Origin: Alphaproteobacteria bacterium
GTDB taxonomy: Bacteria > Pseudomonadota > Alphaproteobacteria > Micavibrionales > Micavibrionaceae
Direction of reading: 5' to 3'
DNA: 64,000 bases
Assembly (NCBI GenBank): GCA_021775995.1
Contig: JAJFGS010000011.1
Span: 277,835-341,834 of the forward strand
Shown here: one piece after another, positions 25,087 through 33,656 of the stretch
Layout: the number at the start of each line of letters is the position of its first letter
Numbering within the stretch: the stretch's first letter is position 1
The notes under the pieces: model-generated
The model's database searches: none
Told to the model about the DNA's origin: nothing
The model's input: only the letters and a program-made list of their open reading frames with translations
Translations under genes and position numbers: made by a program

Positions 25087-26934
25087 CTACTGACAGCTGA
25101 GGCATTCCTCGTATTGAGACTCGCTGGCTGGTTCGCTTTCTACTGCTTGTTCCGGCAATTCAGGCTCTCGACCCTCACTCTCTCTCGCGCGTGTCCATGA
25201 GGCATTACTTTCTGCACGCTGGATTGATTTTGAACGACAGTAATAAAGTGATTTCACCCCTTTTTTCCATGCTTCCATGTGGATGTTGTGTAATTCTTTT
25301 TTATGTACGTTCGCTGGAAGGAAGACGTTTAATGACTGTGCCTGGCAAATAAATGGTGCGCGGTCACCCGCATGTTCGATCAACCATCTTTGATCAATTT
25401 CAAAGGCTGTTTTGAATACATCTTTTTCTTCATCGCTTAAGAAGTCTAAATGTTGAACAGAGCCTTCGTTGGTGAAGATAGAACTCCACACATCGTCTGT
25501 ATTTTGTCCCAACTTTTCTAATATAGCCATGAGGTATTTATTTTTTACGGGGAAAGAACCAGATAAAGTTTTGTGTGTGTAGGCGTTCGCTGCATTTGGT
25601 TCAATGCCCGGGGAGGCGCCACCGCAAATAATTGAGATAGAGGCCGTTGGCGCAATCGCTATTTTATTAGAGAAACGTTCCATGATGCCGTAATCTGCCG
25701 CATCTGGACAGGCTCCACGTTCTTCAGCGAGTTTACGCGACGCATCATCGGCACCACGCTTCACATGTTGAAAAATACGGCGGTTCCAAACTTTGGCCAT
25801 CACGCCTTCCATCGGAATAGATTTTGATTGTAGGAATGAATGCCATCCCATGACACCAAGCCCAACAGAGCGTTCACGCATCGCCGCATATTTAGCCCGC
25901 TTCATTGAATCAGGCGCCTTCTCAATAAAGTCCGAGAGGACATTATCTAAGAATCGCATGATGTCTTCAATAAAGGTTGGCTCATCTTGCCATTCATCAA
26001 ATTTATCTAAATTGAGTGAGGATAGGCAACAAACCGCCGTTCTATCATTGCCTAAGTGATCTTTACCTGTTGGCAATGTGATCTCTGAACAAAGGTTAGA
26101 CATTTTAACATTCAAACCAGCCATTTTATGGTGGTCAGGAATATTGTCATTTACGTGATCAATATAAATGATGTAAGGCTCGCCCGTTTCAATACGTGCG
26201 GTAAGAAGTCTAATCCAAAGCTCACGTGCATTTACTTTACTAACCACGGTATTATCTTTTGGTGAGCGTAAGGCCCATTCATCGCCATTTTCAACGGCTT
26301 GCATAAAGGCATTATTAACGAGAACACCGTGATGTAAGTTTAAAGCTTTACGGTTTGGATCACCGCCTGTTGGTTTACGAATTTCAATAAATTCTTCAAT
26401 TTCTGGATGCCAGATTGGAAGATAGATAGCGGCAGAACCACGACGAAGCGATCCTTGAGAGATAGCAAGTGTTAAAGAATCCATCACACGGATAAAGGGA
26501 ACGATGCCCGATGTTTTACCGTTACGACCAACTTTTTCACCAATGGAGCGGACATTACCCCAGTAAGAACCAATGCCGCCACCCAAAGAAGCGAGCCAGA
26601 CATTTTCATTCCAAAGGGAGACAATATCATCAAGCGAATCTTCGGTCTCATTCAAGAAACAAGAAATAGGCAGACCACGGCTGGTACCGCCATTGGACAG
26701 AACGGGCGTAGAGGGCATGAACCAAAGTTTGGACATATAATCATAGAGACGCTGTGCATGTTTTGAATCATCTCCATAATACATAGCAACACGCGCAAAA
26801 AGGTCTTGTGGCGCCTCTTCGGGTAATAAATATCGGTCATAAAGCGTTTCAACACCAAATTTTGTTAGGTTTTCGTCCCGTGAACGATCAATTTGGATGC
26901 GATTGCCGCCTTCTATTTGTGCGTAGTCAAACAT
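25087..26934 (-). CDS. nrdA: Ribonucleoside-diphosphate reductase, alpha subunit (class Ia)
   Basis: NrdA is the catalytic subunit that reduces ribonucleoside diphosphates. The 615-residue protein is the short alphaproteobacterial form; it starts directly near LTKFGVETLYDRYLL, without an N-terminal ATP-cone, so overall activity control by dATP through a cone is not expected. Active-site pieces seen are MPSTPVLSNGG, the N-C-E set in NLCSEITL, and the C-terminal redox cysteines in EECLSCQ. AGGGGAG and AAGGG lie before the ATG. Its long upstream gap holds possible regulatory repeats. Confidence 0.96.
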   Translation of the reverse strand: MFDYAQIEGGNRIQIDRSRDENLTKFGVETLYDRYLLPEEAPQDLFARVAMYYGDDSKHAQRLYDYMSKLWFMPSTPVLSNGGTSRGLPISCFLNETEDSLDDIVSLWNENVWLASLGGGIGSYWGNVRSIGEKVGRNGKTSGIVPFIRVMDSLTLAISQGSLRRGSAAIYLPIWHPEIEEFIEIRKPTGGDPNRKALNLHHGVLVNNAFMQAVENGDEWALRSPKDNTVVSKVNARELWIRLLTARIETGEPYIIYIDHVNDNIPDHHKMAGLNVKMSNLCSEITLPTGKDHLGNDRTAVCCLSSLNLDKFDEWQDEPTFIEDIMRFLDNVLSDFIEKAPDSMKRAKYAAMRERSVGLGVMGWHSFLQSKSIPMEGVMAKVWNRRIFQHVKRGADDASRKLAEERGACPDAADYGIMERFSNKIAIAPTASISIICGGASPGIEPNAANAYTHKTLSGSFPVKNKYLMAILEKLGQNTDDVWSSIFTNEGSVQHLDFLSDEEKDVFKTAFEIDQRWLIEHAGDRAPFICQAQSLNVFLPANVHKKELHNIHMEAWKKGVKSLYYCRSKSIQRAESNASWTRARESEGREPELPEQAVESEPASESQYEECLSCQ

Positions 26935-27401
26935 GACCCTTACTCCCCTGTGTGAATTAAGAATTTAATAACAATTTGTGTATAACTGCTGTGGATTGGT
27001 TGTGGATACGTGAATATTAAAACCACAACCCCTAGCGGTGTAATACCTATAAACATACTAGATATCGTGGTTCTGTCCAGATAAAAAAAATCTTATCCCA
27101 CCCCATAAAAAGGTTGTTAGCTACCACATATGAAGTAAAAAATGGAAGATTTTGAGGGCTTTAAGAATTTTGTGACTCTTATCCCCGCAAAAATAACTTT
27201 ATAAATATTTTCTAAAAAGAAATAAAATTTCAAATATTATCAATATTCCACGTCGCCTATTTCGACAATTGCAAAGCCGATGGGCAAAAATAGTGGTTCC
27301 AATGAATGTAAATTCAGAATCACCCTAATAAAATCGCTTTTTTTGCGCTTGTAACCCCTATATAACTACATGGAATAAATAAGAAATATAAGGATTCGTA
27401 G
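26935..27401. promoter_or_regulatory. Long divergent intergenic region between nrdA and pyk
   Basis: No gene is supported in these 467 bases. Toward nrdA there are two TGTGGAT elements (26990-26996, 27002-27008) resembling DnaA boxes, an inverted repeat GGTTGTGG (26998-27005) / CCACAACC (27023-27030), and a weaker NrdR-like box ATACTAGATATCGTGG (27055-27070; about 12 of 16 positions). Near pyk there are only AT-rich stretches and AAGGA 8 bases before its ATG. Calls here are by eye. Confidence 0.4.
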
Positions 27402-28820
27402 ATGATTCGTCGTTACAGACAGACAAAGATAGTTGCAACATTGGGCCCTGCCTCGGGTGACCCTGAGATGATGCGCGAACTTTTTAAGGCGGGTGTAGAC
27501 GTTTTCCGTCTTAATTTCTCTCACGGAAGTCACGAAGCCCATCAAAAAAATGTTGATACAGCGCGTCGTCTAGAAAAAGAATTTGGTCGGCCCATTTGTT
27601 TGGTGGGTGATTTGCAAGGGCCAAAATTACGCATTGGTAAATTTAAAGATGATTCGATTGATTTAACCGAAGGTATGACATTCCGTTTTGATAGGGATGA
27701 GGCTTTGGGCGATGAAACGCGGGTTCAATTACCACACCCTGAAGTATTAGAGGCGATGGAGATTGGCTCAGAGATTTTGCTTGATGACGGTAAGGTGCGC
27801 GTTGAAATAACAGGAAAAGATGATAAAGGTTTGGATACAAAAATTATCAGTGGGTCAAAGCTTTCAAATAATAAAGGCTTTAATATTCCTGGTGTTGTTC
27901 TGCCTATTGAGGCCCTTACAGAAAAAGATAAGATTGACCTAGAAGCGGCTATTCATATGGGTGTTGACTGGATTGCCCAAAGTTTTGTTCAGCGTGCTGA
28001 AGATGTTATTCAGGCTCAAAATTTAATCAAAGGTCGCGCTGCCTTAATGGCAAAAATTGAAAAGCCATCGGCAGTAGAGTTTATTGATGAAATTATAGAG
28101 GTTGTTGATGGTATTATGTTAGCGCGTGGTGATTTAGGGGTTGAAATTCCGCCTGAACAAGTGCCGTCCGTTCAGAAAAAAGTCGTTCGTCGTGTTCGTC
28201 ATGCGGGTAAGCCTGTTATTGTTGCAACGCAGATGCTCGAATCCATGGTTGATAATGCAAGACCAACGCGCGCAGAAGCGTCTGATGTGGCAACGGCTGT
28301 TTATGATGGGGCTGATGCGGTGATGCTGTCGGCGGAAACGGCTGTTGGGCAATACCCAATTGAGACAGTTTCTATTATGAACCGAATTTGTGAGGCGACG
28401 GAAAGTGATAAAAATTATCGCCGTATCATGGACTCTGATCGCCCAAAAACGGAAAATGATGCTTCTGATGCGATTACGGTGGCGGCGACTTATACGGCGA
28501 AAGATATTAGTGCAGCAGCAATTGTGAATTATACAACCAGTGGATCAACGACGCGCCGTACTGTGCGCCAACGTCCTGACGTCCCAATTTTATGCTTAAC
28601 ACCAAATCTACAAACGGCACGCCGTCTTGCACTTTCTTTTGGCGTACGCACATTTAAAATTGAAGGTGTTGATAGATTTAAAAATGCTGTGCATGTTGCT
28701 GTAGAGGTTGTTAAAGAAAATGGTTATGCCCAAGTGGGTGATAAAATTGTTTTAACCGCCGGCGTTCCTTTTGGCGTTAGTGGTACGACAAATATTTTAA
28801 GAATTGCTGATATAGAATAG
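27402..28820 (+). CDS. pyk: Pyruvate kinase
   Basis: Converts phosphoenolpyruvate and ADP to pyruvate and ATP, the last glycolytic step. The 472-residue protein shows ATLGPASGDPEMM, FRLNFSHGSHEAH, the active-site signature LMAKIEKPSAVEFIDEI near residue 215, and MLARGDLGVEIP. AAGGATTCGTAG precedes the ATG. It is divergent from nrdA across 467 bases and is followed by a paired-hairpin repeat. Confidence 0.96.
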   Translation: MIRRYRQTKIVATLGPASGDPEMMRELFKAGVDVFRLNFSHGSHEAHQKNVDTARRLEKEFGRPICLVGDLQGPKLRIGKFKDDSIDLTEGMTFRFDRDEALGDETRVQLPHPEVLEAMEIGSEILLDDGKVRVEITGKDDKGLDTKIISGSKLSNNKGFNIPGVVLPIEALTEKDKIDLEAAIHMGVDWIAQSFVQRAEDVIQAQNLIKGRAALMAKIEKPSAVEFIDEIIEVVDGIMLARGDLGVEIPPEQVPSVQKKVVRRVRHAGKPVIVATQMLESMVDNARPTRAEASDVATAVYDGADAVMLSAETAVGQYPIETVSIMNRICEATESDKNYRRIMDSDRPKTENDASDAITVAATYTAKDISAAAIVNYTTSGSTTRRTVRQRPDVPILCLTPNLQTARRLALSFGVRTFKIEGVDRFKNAVHVAVEVVKENGYAQVGDKIVLTAGVPFGVSGTTNILRIADIE

Positions 28821-28876
28821 TTTCTATCTTTCCTTTTTGACGTCGTTAGCGGTGGCGATAATCCATTTATAGGCCT

Positions 28877-28945
28877 CGTAACCCCGCACGTGTTGCGGGG
28901 TCTGTTAGAGGTTGTGAGGAGACCCCGTAATGAATACGGGGTTGC
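28877..28945. repeat. Paired-hairpin element A, copy 3
   Basis: Same two-hairpin unit as at 14677: ACCCCGCACGTGTTGCGGGG then ACCCCGTAATGAATACGGGG, bounded by CGTAAC and GTTGC. It lies between pyk and the convergent BTLCP protease gene. The rest of the 240-base gap shows nothing I can name. Confidence 0.78.
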
Positions 28946-29060
28946 AATGGGAGAAATGTGGGGTTTGCAATGATGGAAGAAGGGTTTATCTATTGCTGGG
29001 AAGAATAGTTCCGTTTTTATCTTTACGTATTTTTTGAACGATGATGGTGTTGGGTTTGTA

Positions 29061-30011
29061 TTATCTTGCGGCTGTTGCCACGCGTGTCAGGCCATTTTTA
29101 GGCATTGTGTGCAACCACCATGCTTCCTGATTAATAGAAAATATTGGTTTGTAGTGAGACACTTTGTCTGCGCTTTTGGCTGTTTTTATTTGGTTGTCTA
29201 AAAGCAATGGACCTTCATCTGTGTAAACAATTAAAACAGCATGCGGAATATTTTTTTGCAAATCTTGAACAATGGCAACTCTTAAGCGGTTATCAGGTAC
29301 GCCTAAAGCGCGAAGAGCTGTATATTTAGCAATTGCAAAATCTTCACAGTCACCGCCGCGTTGGAAAAATTCAACAGGTGTTGCCCAATAATCATTCGTT
29401 CCGTAATTTGCTTTGTCTGAAATATAACGTTTTTTATTCATCAAGAAATTAACGCTATAAGCCATTTTTGACAGTGATAATCCTTTTAATCCCTCTAAAT
29501 CACGTTGTAATTTTGCAATTTCACCTTTTGCTTCTGATGTATTCAGTGAGGCATTGAAACGTTTGAACATTCCCGTCCATTTATCAAATGCTTTTAGGGA
29601 TGTTGATTTTTTTTCTGTAGCGCCAAATAATTTTGGATGGTAGGCCGCTTTTTTAAAAGAGGTTTGAACCAATGAAATCTTGGCTGTTGCATCGACAACT
29701 TGTCCTGCTCTTGCCTGCTTGGCAAAACCCATAGAGGCAATTGAAATAAAGACAGCGACAGATGCCATCATACAACGCAATGTAAATTGTTCTAGAAGTG
29801 TGCGGCGAATAGCGGTTTTGGACACCAGATTATCGGCAATAAGAACAGATCCTAATTGCCGACCACTTGTTTTTGATGTTGTAAGTGCTTCTTTAAGCTG
29901 TGTTGGTGAGAGAACGCCATCAAGGACAAGAAGCTCGCCAAGGCGGTTCTTTTGCAATCTTGATTGCAATTTGGAAAAAATCCCCCGATGCATCTTATTT
30001 TTACTCTGCAC
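29061..30011 (-). CDS. BTLCP (LapG-type) cysteine protease with GspE-N-like domain
   Basis: A 316-residue protein. Residues about 24-76 (LGELLVLDGVLSPTQLKEAL ... GSVLIADNLVSKTAIRR) resemble the small N-terminal domain of GspE/MshE ATPases, which can bind cyclic-di-GMP in some proteins. A membrane segment follows (about 81-97), then a bacterial transglutaminase-like cysteine protease domain with Cys222 (RGGDCEDFAIAKY), His257 and Asp272. LapG relatives cut biofilm adhesins. The frame starts at a GTG at 30011; an ATG at 29993 is also possible. No lapD-like gene is next to it. Confidence 0.85.
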   Translation of the reverse strand: MQSKNKMHRGIFSKLQSRLQKNRLGELLVLDGVLSPTQLKEALTTSKTSGRQLGSVLIADNLVSKTAIRRTLLEQFTLRCMMASVAVFISIASMGFAKQARAGQVVDATAKISLVQTSFKKAAYHPKLFGATEKKSTSLKAFDKWTGMFKRFNASLNTSEAKGEIAKLQRDLEGLKGLSLSKMAYSVNFLMNKKRYISDKANYGTNDYWATPVEFFQRGGDCEDFAIAKYTALRALGVPDNRLRVAIVQDLQKNIPHAVLIVYTDEGPLLLDNQIKTAKSADKVSHYKPIFSINQEAWWLHTMPKNGLTRVATAAR

Positions 30012-30200
30012 GCTAACCCCGTTTCCGCACGAATTTAAAATAAACCCTAGACCTTACTATTATGAGCCCAAAAGGTTACTAAATTACTAATATTTTCAAT
30101 AATACCGTAATATCTCATTTTTTTAGTTAATTAATGGTTAAAACCAGCTATGGTAGAGCCAGATTTTCCTTATGTATTATAGCAACGATAAGATTAAAAA

Positions 30201-31667
30201 ATGATGAATGATATGAATGACTTAATAGAAAATTTTGCGACGGCAAAGGTTTTGCTTATTGGCGATATTATGCTAGATCGCTTCATTTATGGTGATGTTG
30301 GGCGTATTTCACCCGAAGGACCTATTCCTGTCTTATCAATTCAGCGTGAAAATGAGATGTTGGGTGGCGCAGGGAATGTTTTGGCCAATATGCGGGCATT
30401 AGGGTGCCAATGCGACATTATTTCAGTTATTGGCTCAGATATGGCTGGCGCAACAATTAAAGGCCTGATTTCACAAAATGATGGTCTTATAGAAGATTCT
30501 AACCGTCCTACCAGTCTGAAAACGCGATATATCGCCCAAAATCAACAACTTCTGCGTGTTGATCATGAGCGCAGTATGGCCATTGAATCAAATATTCAGC
30601 AGGAGATTTTGAAAAAAGCAAAACAGTTCATGAAGGCTACAAAATTTTTAATTTTGTCTGACTATGGCAAGGGTGTTTTAACAGATGATTTAACGCGTGA
30701 TTTAATGAAGTTGGCACAGGATAACAATGTGACAGTTATTGTTGATCCAAAAGGTAAAGATTTTTCTAAATATGCAGGGGCTCATATTATAACACCAAAC
30801 AAAAAAGAACTTTCTGAATCAACAAATAATTCTGCTGTTTCTTCTAATAAAGATGTTGAGCTTGCCGCAAAAGAACTTATTCAAAAATACAATATTCCAA
30901 CAGTTATTGCGACGCGTTCTGAAGATGGGATCAGTGTTATAGGGAAAGATACGCCCATTCATATAAGAACAAAACCGCGCGAAATTTATGACGTGTCTGG
31001 AGCGGGTGATACTGTTGTAGCGACGATGGCAACCGCTTTGGCAGCGGGAGCAGCTTTATCTCAAGCCGCCGAACTTGCCAATATGGCAGGCGGTCTTGTT
31101 GTTGCAAAAATGGGAACAGCCATTATTTCAAAAGAAGAATTGCTTCATGCACTTCACAATACATCGCAATCTTCTTCTTTTATTTCCCCTGTTTTGGATC
31201 AGGATGATGCGTTGATACAGATTCAGAAATGGCAGGAAAAAGGTTTAAAGGTAGGGCTAACAAATGGTTGTTTTGATATTCTTCATTATGGGCATGTGAA
31301 TTATTTGGCACGTGCACGCGAACGATGCGATAAGTTTATCATTGCGCTTAATCATGATGCTTCAGTGAAGATTTTAAAAGGCTCTTCCCGTCCTATAAAT
31401 GACCAACATGCGCGTGCTGCAGTTATCGCTGCCCTAGGATCTTGCGATATGGTGGTATTTTTTGGCGCCGAAAATAAGGATGAAGATAATACGCCGTCTG
31501 CGCTTGTTGGAACTTTGAAGCCTGATATTTTTTTTAAAGGCGGTGATTACACAATTGATCAGCTTCCTGAAGGCAAGGTGGTCTTAAATTATGGTGGTCA
31601 GGTGGATATTATGCCGCTTTATGATGGCTATAGTACAACTGATATTATTGAAAAAACTGCTCAATAA
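30201..31667 (+). CDS. hldE: Bifunctional heptose-7-phosphate kinase / heptose-1-phosphate adenylyltransferase
   Basis: HldE makes ADP-heptose for the lipopolysaccharide inner core. The N-terminal two thirds are a PfkB-type kinase (GDIMLDRFIYGDVGRISPEG, GGAGNVLANM, and the catalytic DVSGAGDTVVATMA). The C-terminal third is a cytidylyltransferase-like domain with TNGCFDILHYGHVNYL and KGGDY. The full length of 488 residues indicates both activities. A second ATG lies at 30204. No other heptose genes are in the window. Confidence 0.94.
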   Translation: MMNDMNDLIENFATAKVLLIGDIMLDRFIYGDVGRISPEGPIPVLSIQRENEMLGGAGNVLANMRALGCQCDIISVIGSDMAGATIKGLISQNDGLIEDSNRPTSLKTRYIAQNQQLLRVDHERSMAIESNIQQEILKKAKQFMKATKFLILSDYGKGVLTDDLTRDLMKLAQDNNVTVIVDPKGKDFSKYAGAHIITPNKKELSESTNNSAVSSNKDVELAAKELIQKYNIPTVIATRSEDGISVIGKDTPIHIRTKPREIYDVSGAGDTVVATMATALAAGAALSQAAELANMAGGLVVAKMGTAIISKEELLHALHNTSQSSSFISPVLDQDDALIQIQKWQEKGLKVGLTNGCFDILHYGHVNYLARARERCDKFIIALNHDASVKILKGSSRPINDQHARAAVIAALGSCDMVVFFGAENKDEDNTPSALVGTLKPDIFFKGGDYTIDQLPEGKVVLNYGGQVDIMPLYDGYSTTDIIEKTAQ

Positions 31668-31787
31668 TAAGAACCTGATAATAGGGATAAGGACGAGAGG
31701 TTAACTCCTCTCTGTACGAGCCAAAGAATAGCTGTTAGAATCGGACTTAGAATTTTCGCTGATCAAAATTTTCGGGACTATCAAATC

Positions 31788-32834
31788 ATGACTTTTTATA
31801 AAAATAAACTAAGTTTTCTAGCACTTGGTGCTTCGGTTTTATCAATAGCTGCTTGTAGTTATAATCACCCAAATGCAATGCCGAGTGGTTATAATTACCA
31901 TCATGATACGTATAAGTCACCAACGCCACCAGCATCATCTAAAATTACAATTGAAGAACGTAAATATATGGATATTGCACAGGCTGAACAATTTCGTGCG
32001 GCGGTTTATGATTTATTGGAGCGGATGACAATGCGCGCTGGTATGCCGCCTAAGCCAGTCTATATTCAGGCACCAGATCCAATGACAACTTTTTATGCGA
32101 ATATTGATAATGATTTGCGTGAGGGTATGCGTCACATTGGTTACGCCATTTCAGACACGCCAGAAGGGGCTTATATCTTTGCGTATGAAGCCTTGCCGAT
32201 TTCAAACCTTGAAGGTCAAGCTGTCTCAACAAATAATGTTGAGTTGACGTTACGGGTTTTTGATTCCGTCAGTACTGATGCGCGTCAGCTAACTGAAGAA
32301 TCAGGTCAATATTTTATTCAGGGCGCAGATTTATTAAATATAGAGTCAACTCATTATAATGTTTTGCCGTCTCAGGAAAAAGTAAGGGCGCAACAAATGA
32401 TGGTTGAGCCTGCGCCAGCACCTGTTTCTACCCCAGTTCCTGTAGCGGTTGAGCCAGTTGTGAGTAAGCCGGCGATGGTCAAACCTGTTGCACCGACTCC
32501 TGTTTTAGAACCTGTTGAATCTAAACCTATGTCCAGAGTTCCTGCTGAACCATTTTTTGCTGAACCAGAACCTCAAATTGAAGCCACACCAATCGTTGAA
32601 CCAAAAAAGGTTTTAAAACCTGTTGCCAAAAAATCTAAAAAACCATCACATGATGATATTATAATTATTAATCATGGCGATAAGCCGTCAATGGCAGTTC
32701 CGGTTGAGCCTGAAATACCAGTGGTTGAAACACCGGTTATAAAAGCGCCAGAATCTGAAGATGCGTTACAAGAGGCAGTTCCTACAACCAAAAAGCCAGT
32801 TCGTGGGCGGGTCTCACTACCTGTTGAATATTAA
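31788..32834 (+). CDS. Putative lipoprotein with Pro-rich C-terminal half
   Basis: A 348-residue protein with a lipoprotein signal: a hydrophobic stretch ending in SIAAC (Cys23). Residues about 58-200 form a compact domain that contains an evident helix and beta pattern (FYANIDNDLREGMRHIGYAI, then NVELTLRVFDSVSTDA). The second half is a Pro/Val/Glu/Lys-rich linker-like region. I do not recognise the family. It follows hldE with a 120-base gap. Confidence 0.65.
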   Translation: MTFYKNKLSFLALGASVLSIAACSYNHPNAMPSGYNYHHDTYKSPTPPASSKITIEERKYMDIAQAEQFRAAVYDLLERMTMRAGMPPKPVYIQAPDPMTTFYANIDNDLREGMRHIGYAISDTPEGAYIFAYEALPISNLEGQAVSTNNVELTLRVFDSVSTDARQLTEESGQYFIQGADLLNIESTHYNVLPSQEKVRAQQMMVEPAPAPVSTPVPVAVEPVVSKPAMVKPVAPTPVLEPVESKPMSRVPAEPFFAEPEPQIEATPIVEPKKVLKPVAKKSKKPSHDDIIIINHGDKPSMAVPVEPEIPVVETPVIKAPESEDALQEAVPTTKKPVRGRVSLPVEY

Positions 32835-32843
32835 GTAACAGGT

Positions 32844-32941
32844 GATGTCATTCCTAGAATTACGAAGTAATTCTAGGGGAATCTACCAACAACTATTAAA
32901 GGGATTGCCCTAGAATTTGATGAATCAAATTCAGGCAATGA
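32844..32941. repeat. Paired-hairpin element E, copy 2 (inverted)
   Basis: CCTAGAATTACGAAGTAATTCTAGG is a near-perfect hairpin (32851-32875). A second follows, with GCCCTAGAATTTG pairing CAAATTCAGGC (about 32907-32936), then AATGAC. Read on the other strand it matches the element at 20592-20683 in the same order, with the two hairpins and the TTTAATA spacer conserved but the loops different. Confidence 0.72.
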
Positions 32942-32951
32942 CAAGATCGAT

Positions 32952-33656
32952 TTACCGCGCCAATAAAACGCGGTAATAATGGTATGTTCCTGCGGCCGGC
33001 GTTCCACCACCTTCAAAACATCCTTCTAATTCATTGTTAAAATATAATCCGCCGCCATCTTCTATTAATTGGCTCGCACTATAATTGCCTACAAATTCTG
33101 TGGTGAGTTCAACACTCCCATTATCTTGGGGTGGCGCATCTGCAGGGTTGGTAATATCGTTTTTTTCGTTTATTACAAGGCAAAATTCTTCACTTACATT
33201 TTGTAGTACCGCAATTAAATCGGCACTTCCGGCTGCTGCTAGATTAGAGCCAAGATCGGGTACTCTATTTGCTCCGCTAAAAAACCATTGAGTCGTCGTG
33301 GTTTGGATACCATCAGGTGGTTCTTTATATCTTGCGCCACCACCCGTTGTTGCAAAAATCTGCCGTGTGGGTGTGTCGGTAATATCACCATAAGCACTAT
33401 CTGCATCAGGATGGGAAAATCTTATATCGGCTTCGCTATGACCGTTGCGCATGATATAGGCGACAGCGCGCTCTAGCTCTTGCCCGTAACTTTGTACTTC
33501 GCTTGCTTGTATAAATAGTGTTTCTTTATCAATATTTGATCCAGGTGTTGATGATCCTTTGACGATGACGACCAAAAGTCCCAATAGAAAAATAGCCCCT
33601 AAAATATAAATTAATATATTTCCTGCTTCATCAGGTTTGGAATTTAAAGAGGTCAT
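32952..33656 (-). CDS. Pilin-like membrane-anchored protein, paralogue 1
   Basis: A 234-residue protein with a short polar start, EAGN, and then a single hydrophobic helix (ILIYILGAIFLLGLLVVIV), like a pseudopilin or Flp/TadE-like protein but without a clear GFxxxE prepilin site. The extracytoplasmic part has two cysteines and ends YHYYRVLLAR. It resembles the protein at 39424-40104: both have ASEVQSYGQELERAV-like helices, TGGGA-W stretches, a mid Cys and an AGTY..-VL-AR end. Its ATG abuts the stop of the D,D-carboxypeptidase gene. Confidence 0.65.
   Translation of the reverse strand: MTSLNSKPDEAGNILIYILGAIFLLGLLVVIVKGSSTPGSNIDKETLFIQASEVQSYGQELERAVAYIMRNGHSEADIRFSHPDADSAYGDITDTPTRQIFATTGGGARYKEPPDGIQTTTTQWFFSGANRVPDLGSNLAAAGSADLIAVLQNVSEEFCLVINEKNDITNPADAPPQDNGSVELTTEFVGNYSASQLIEDGGGLYFNNELEGCFEGGGTPAAGTYHYYRVLLAR

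Noticed and set aside
26980..27010. Replication origin suggested by DnaA-box-like sites
   Set aside because: Only two imperfect boxes occur, with no dnaA, gidA or hemE neighbours and no clear AT-rich unwinding array. They fit nrdA regulation better.
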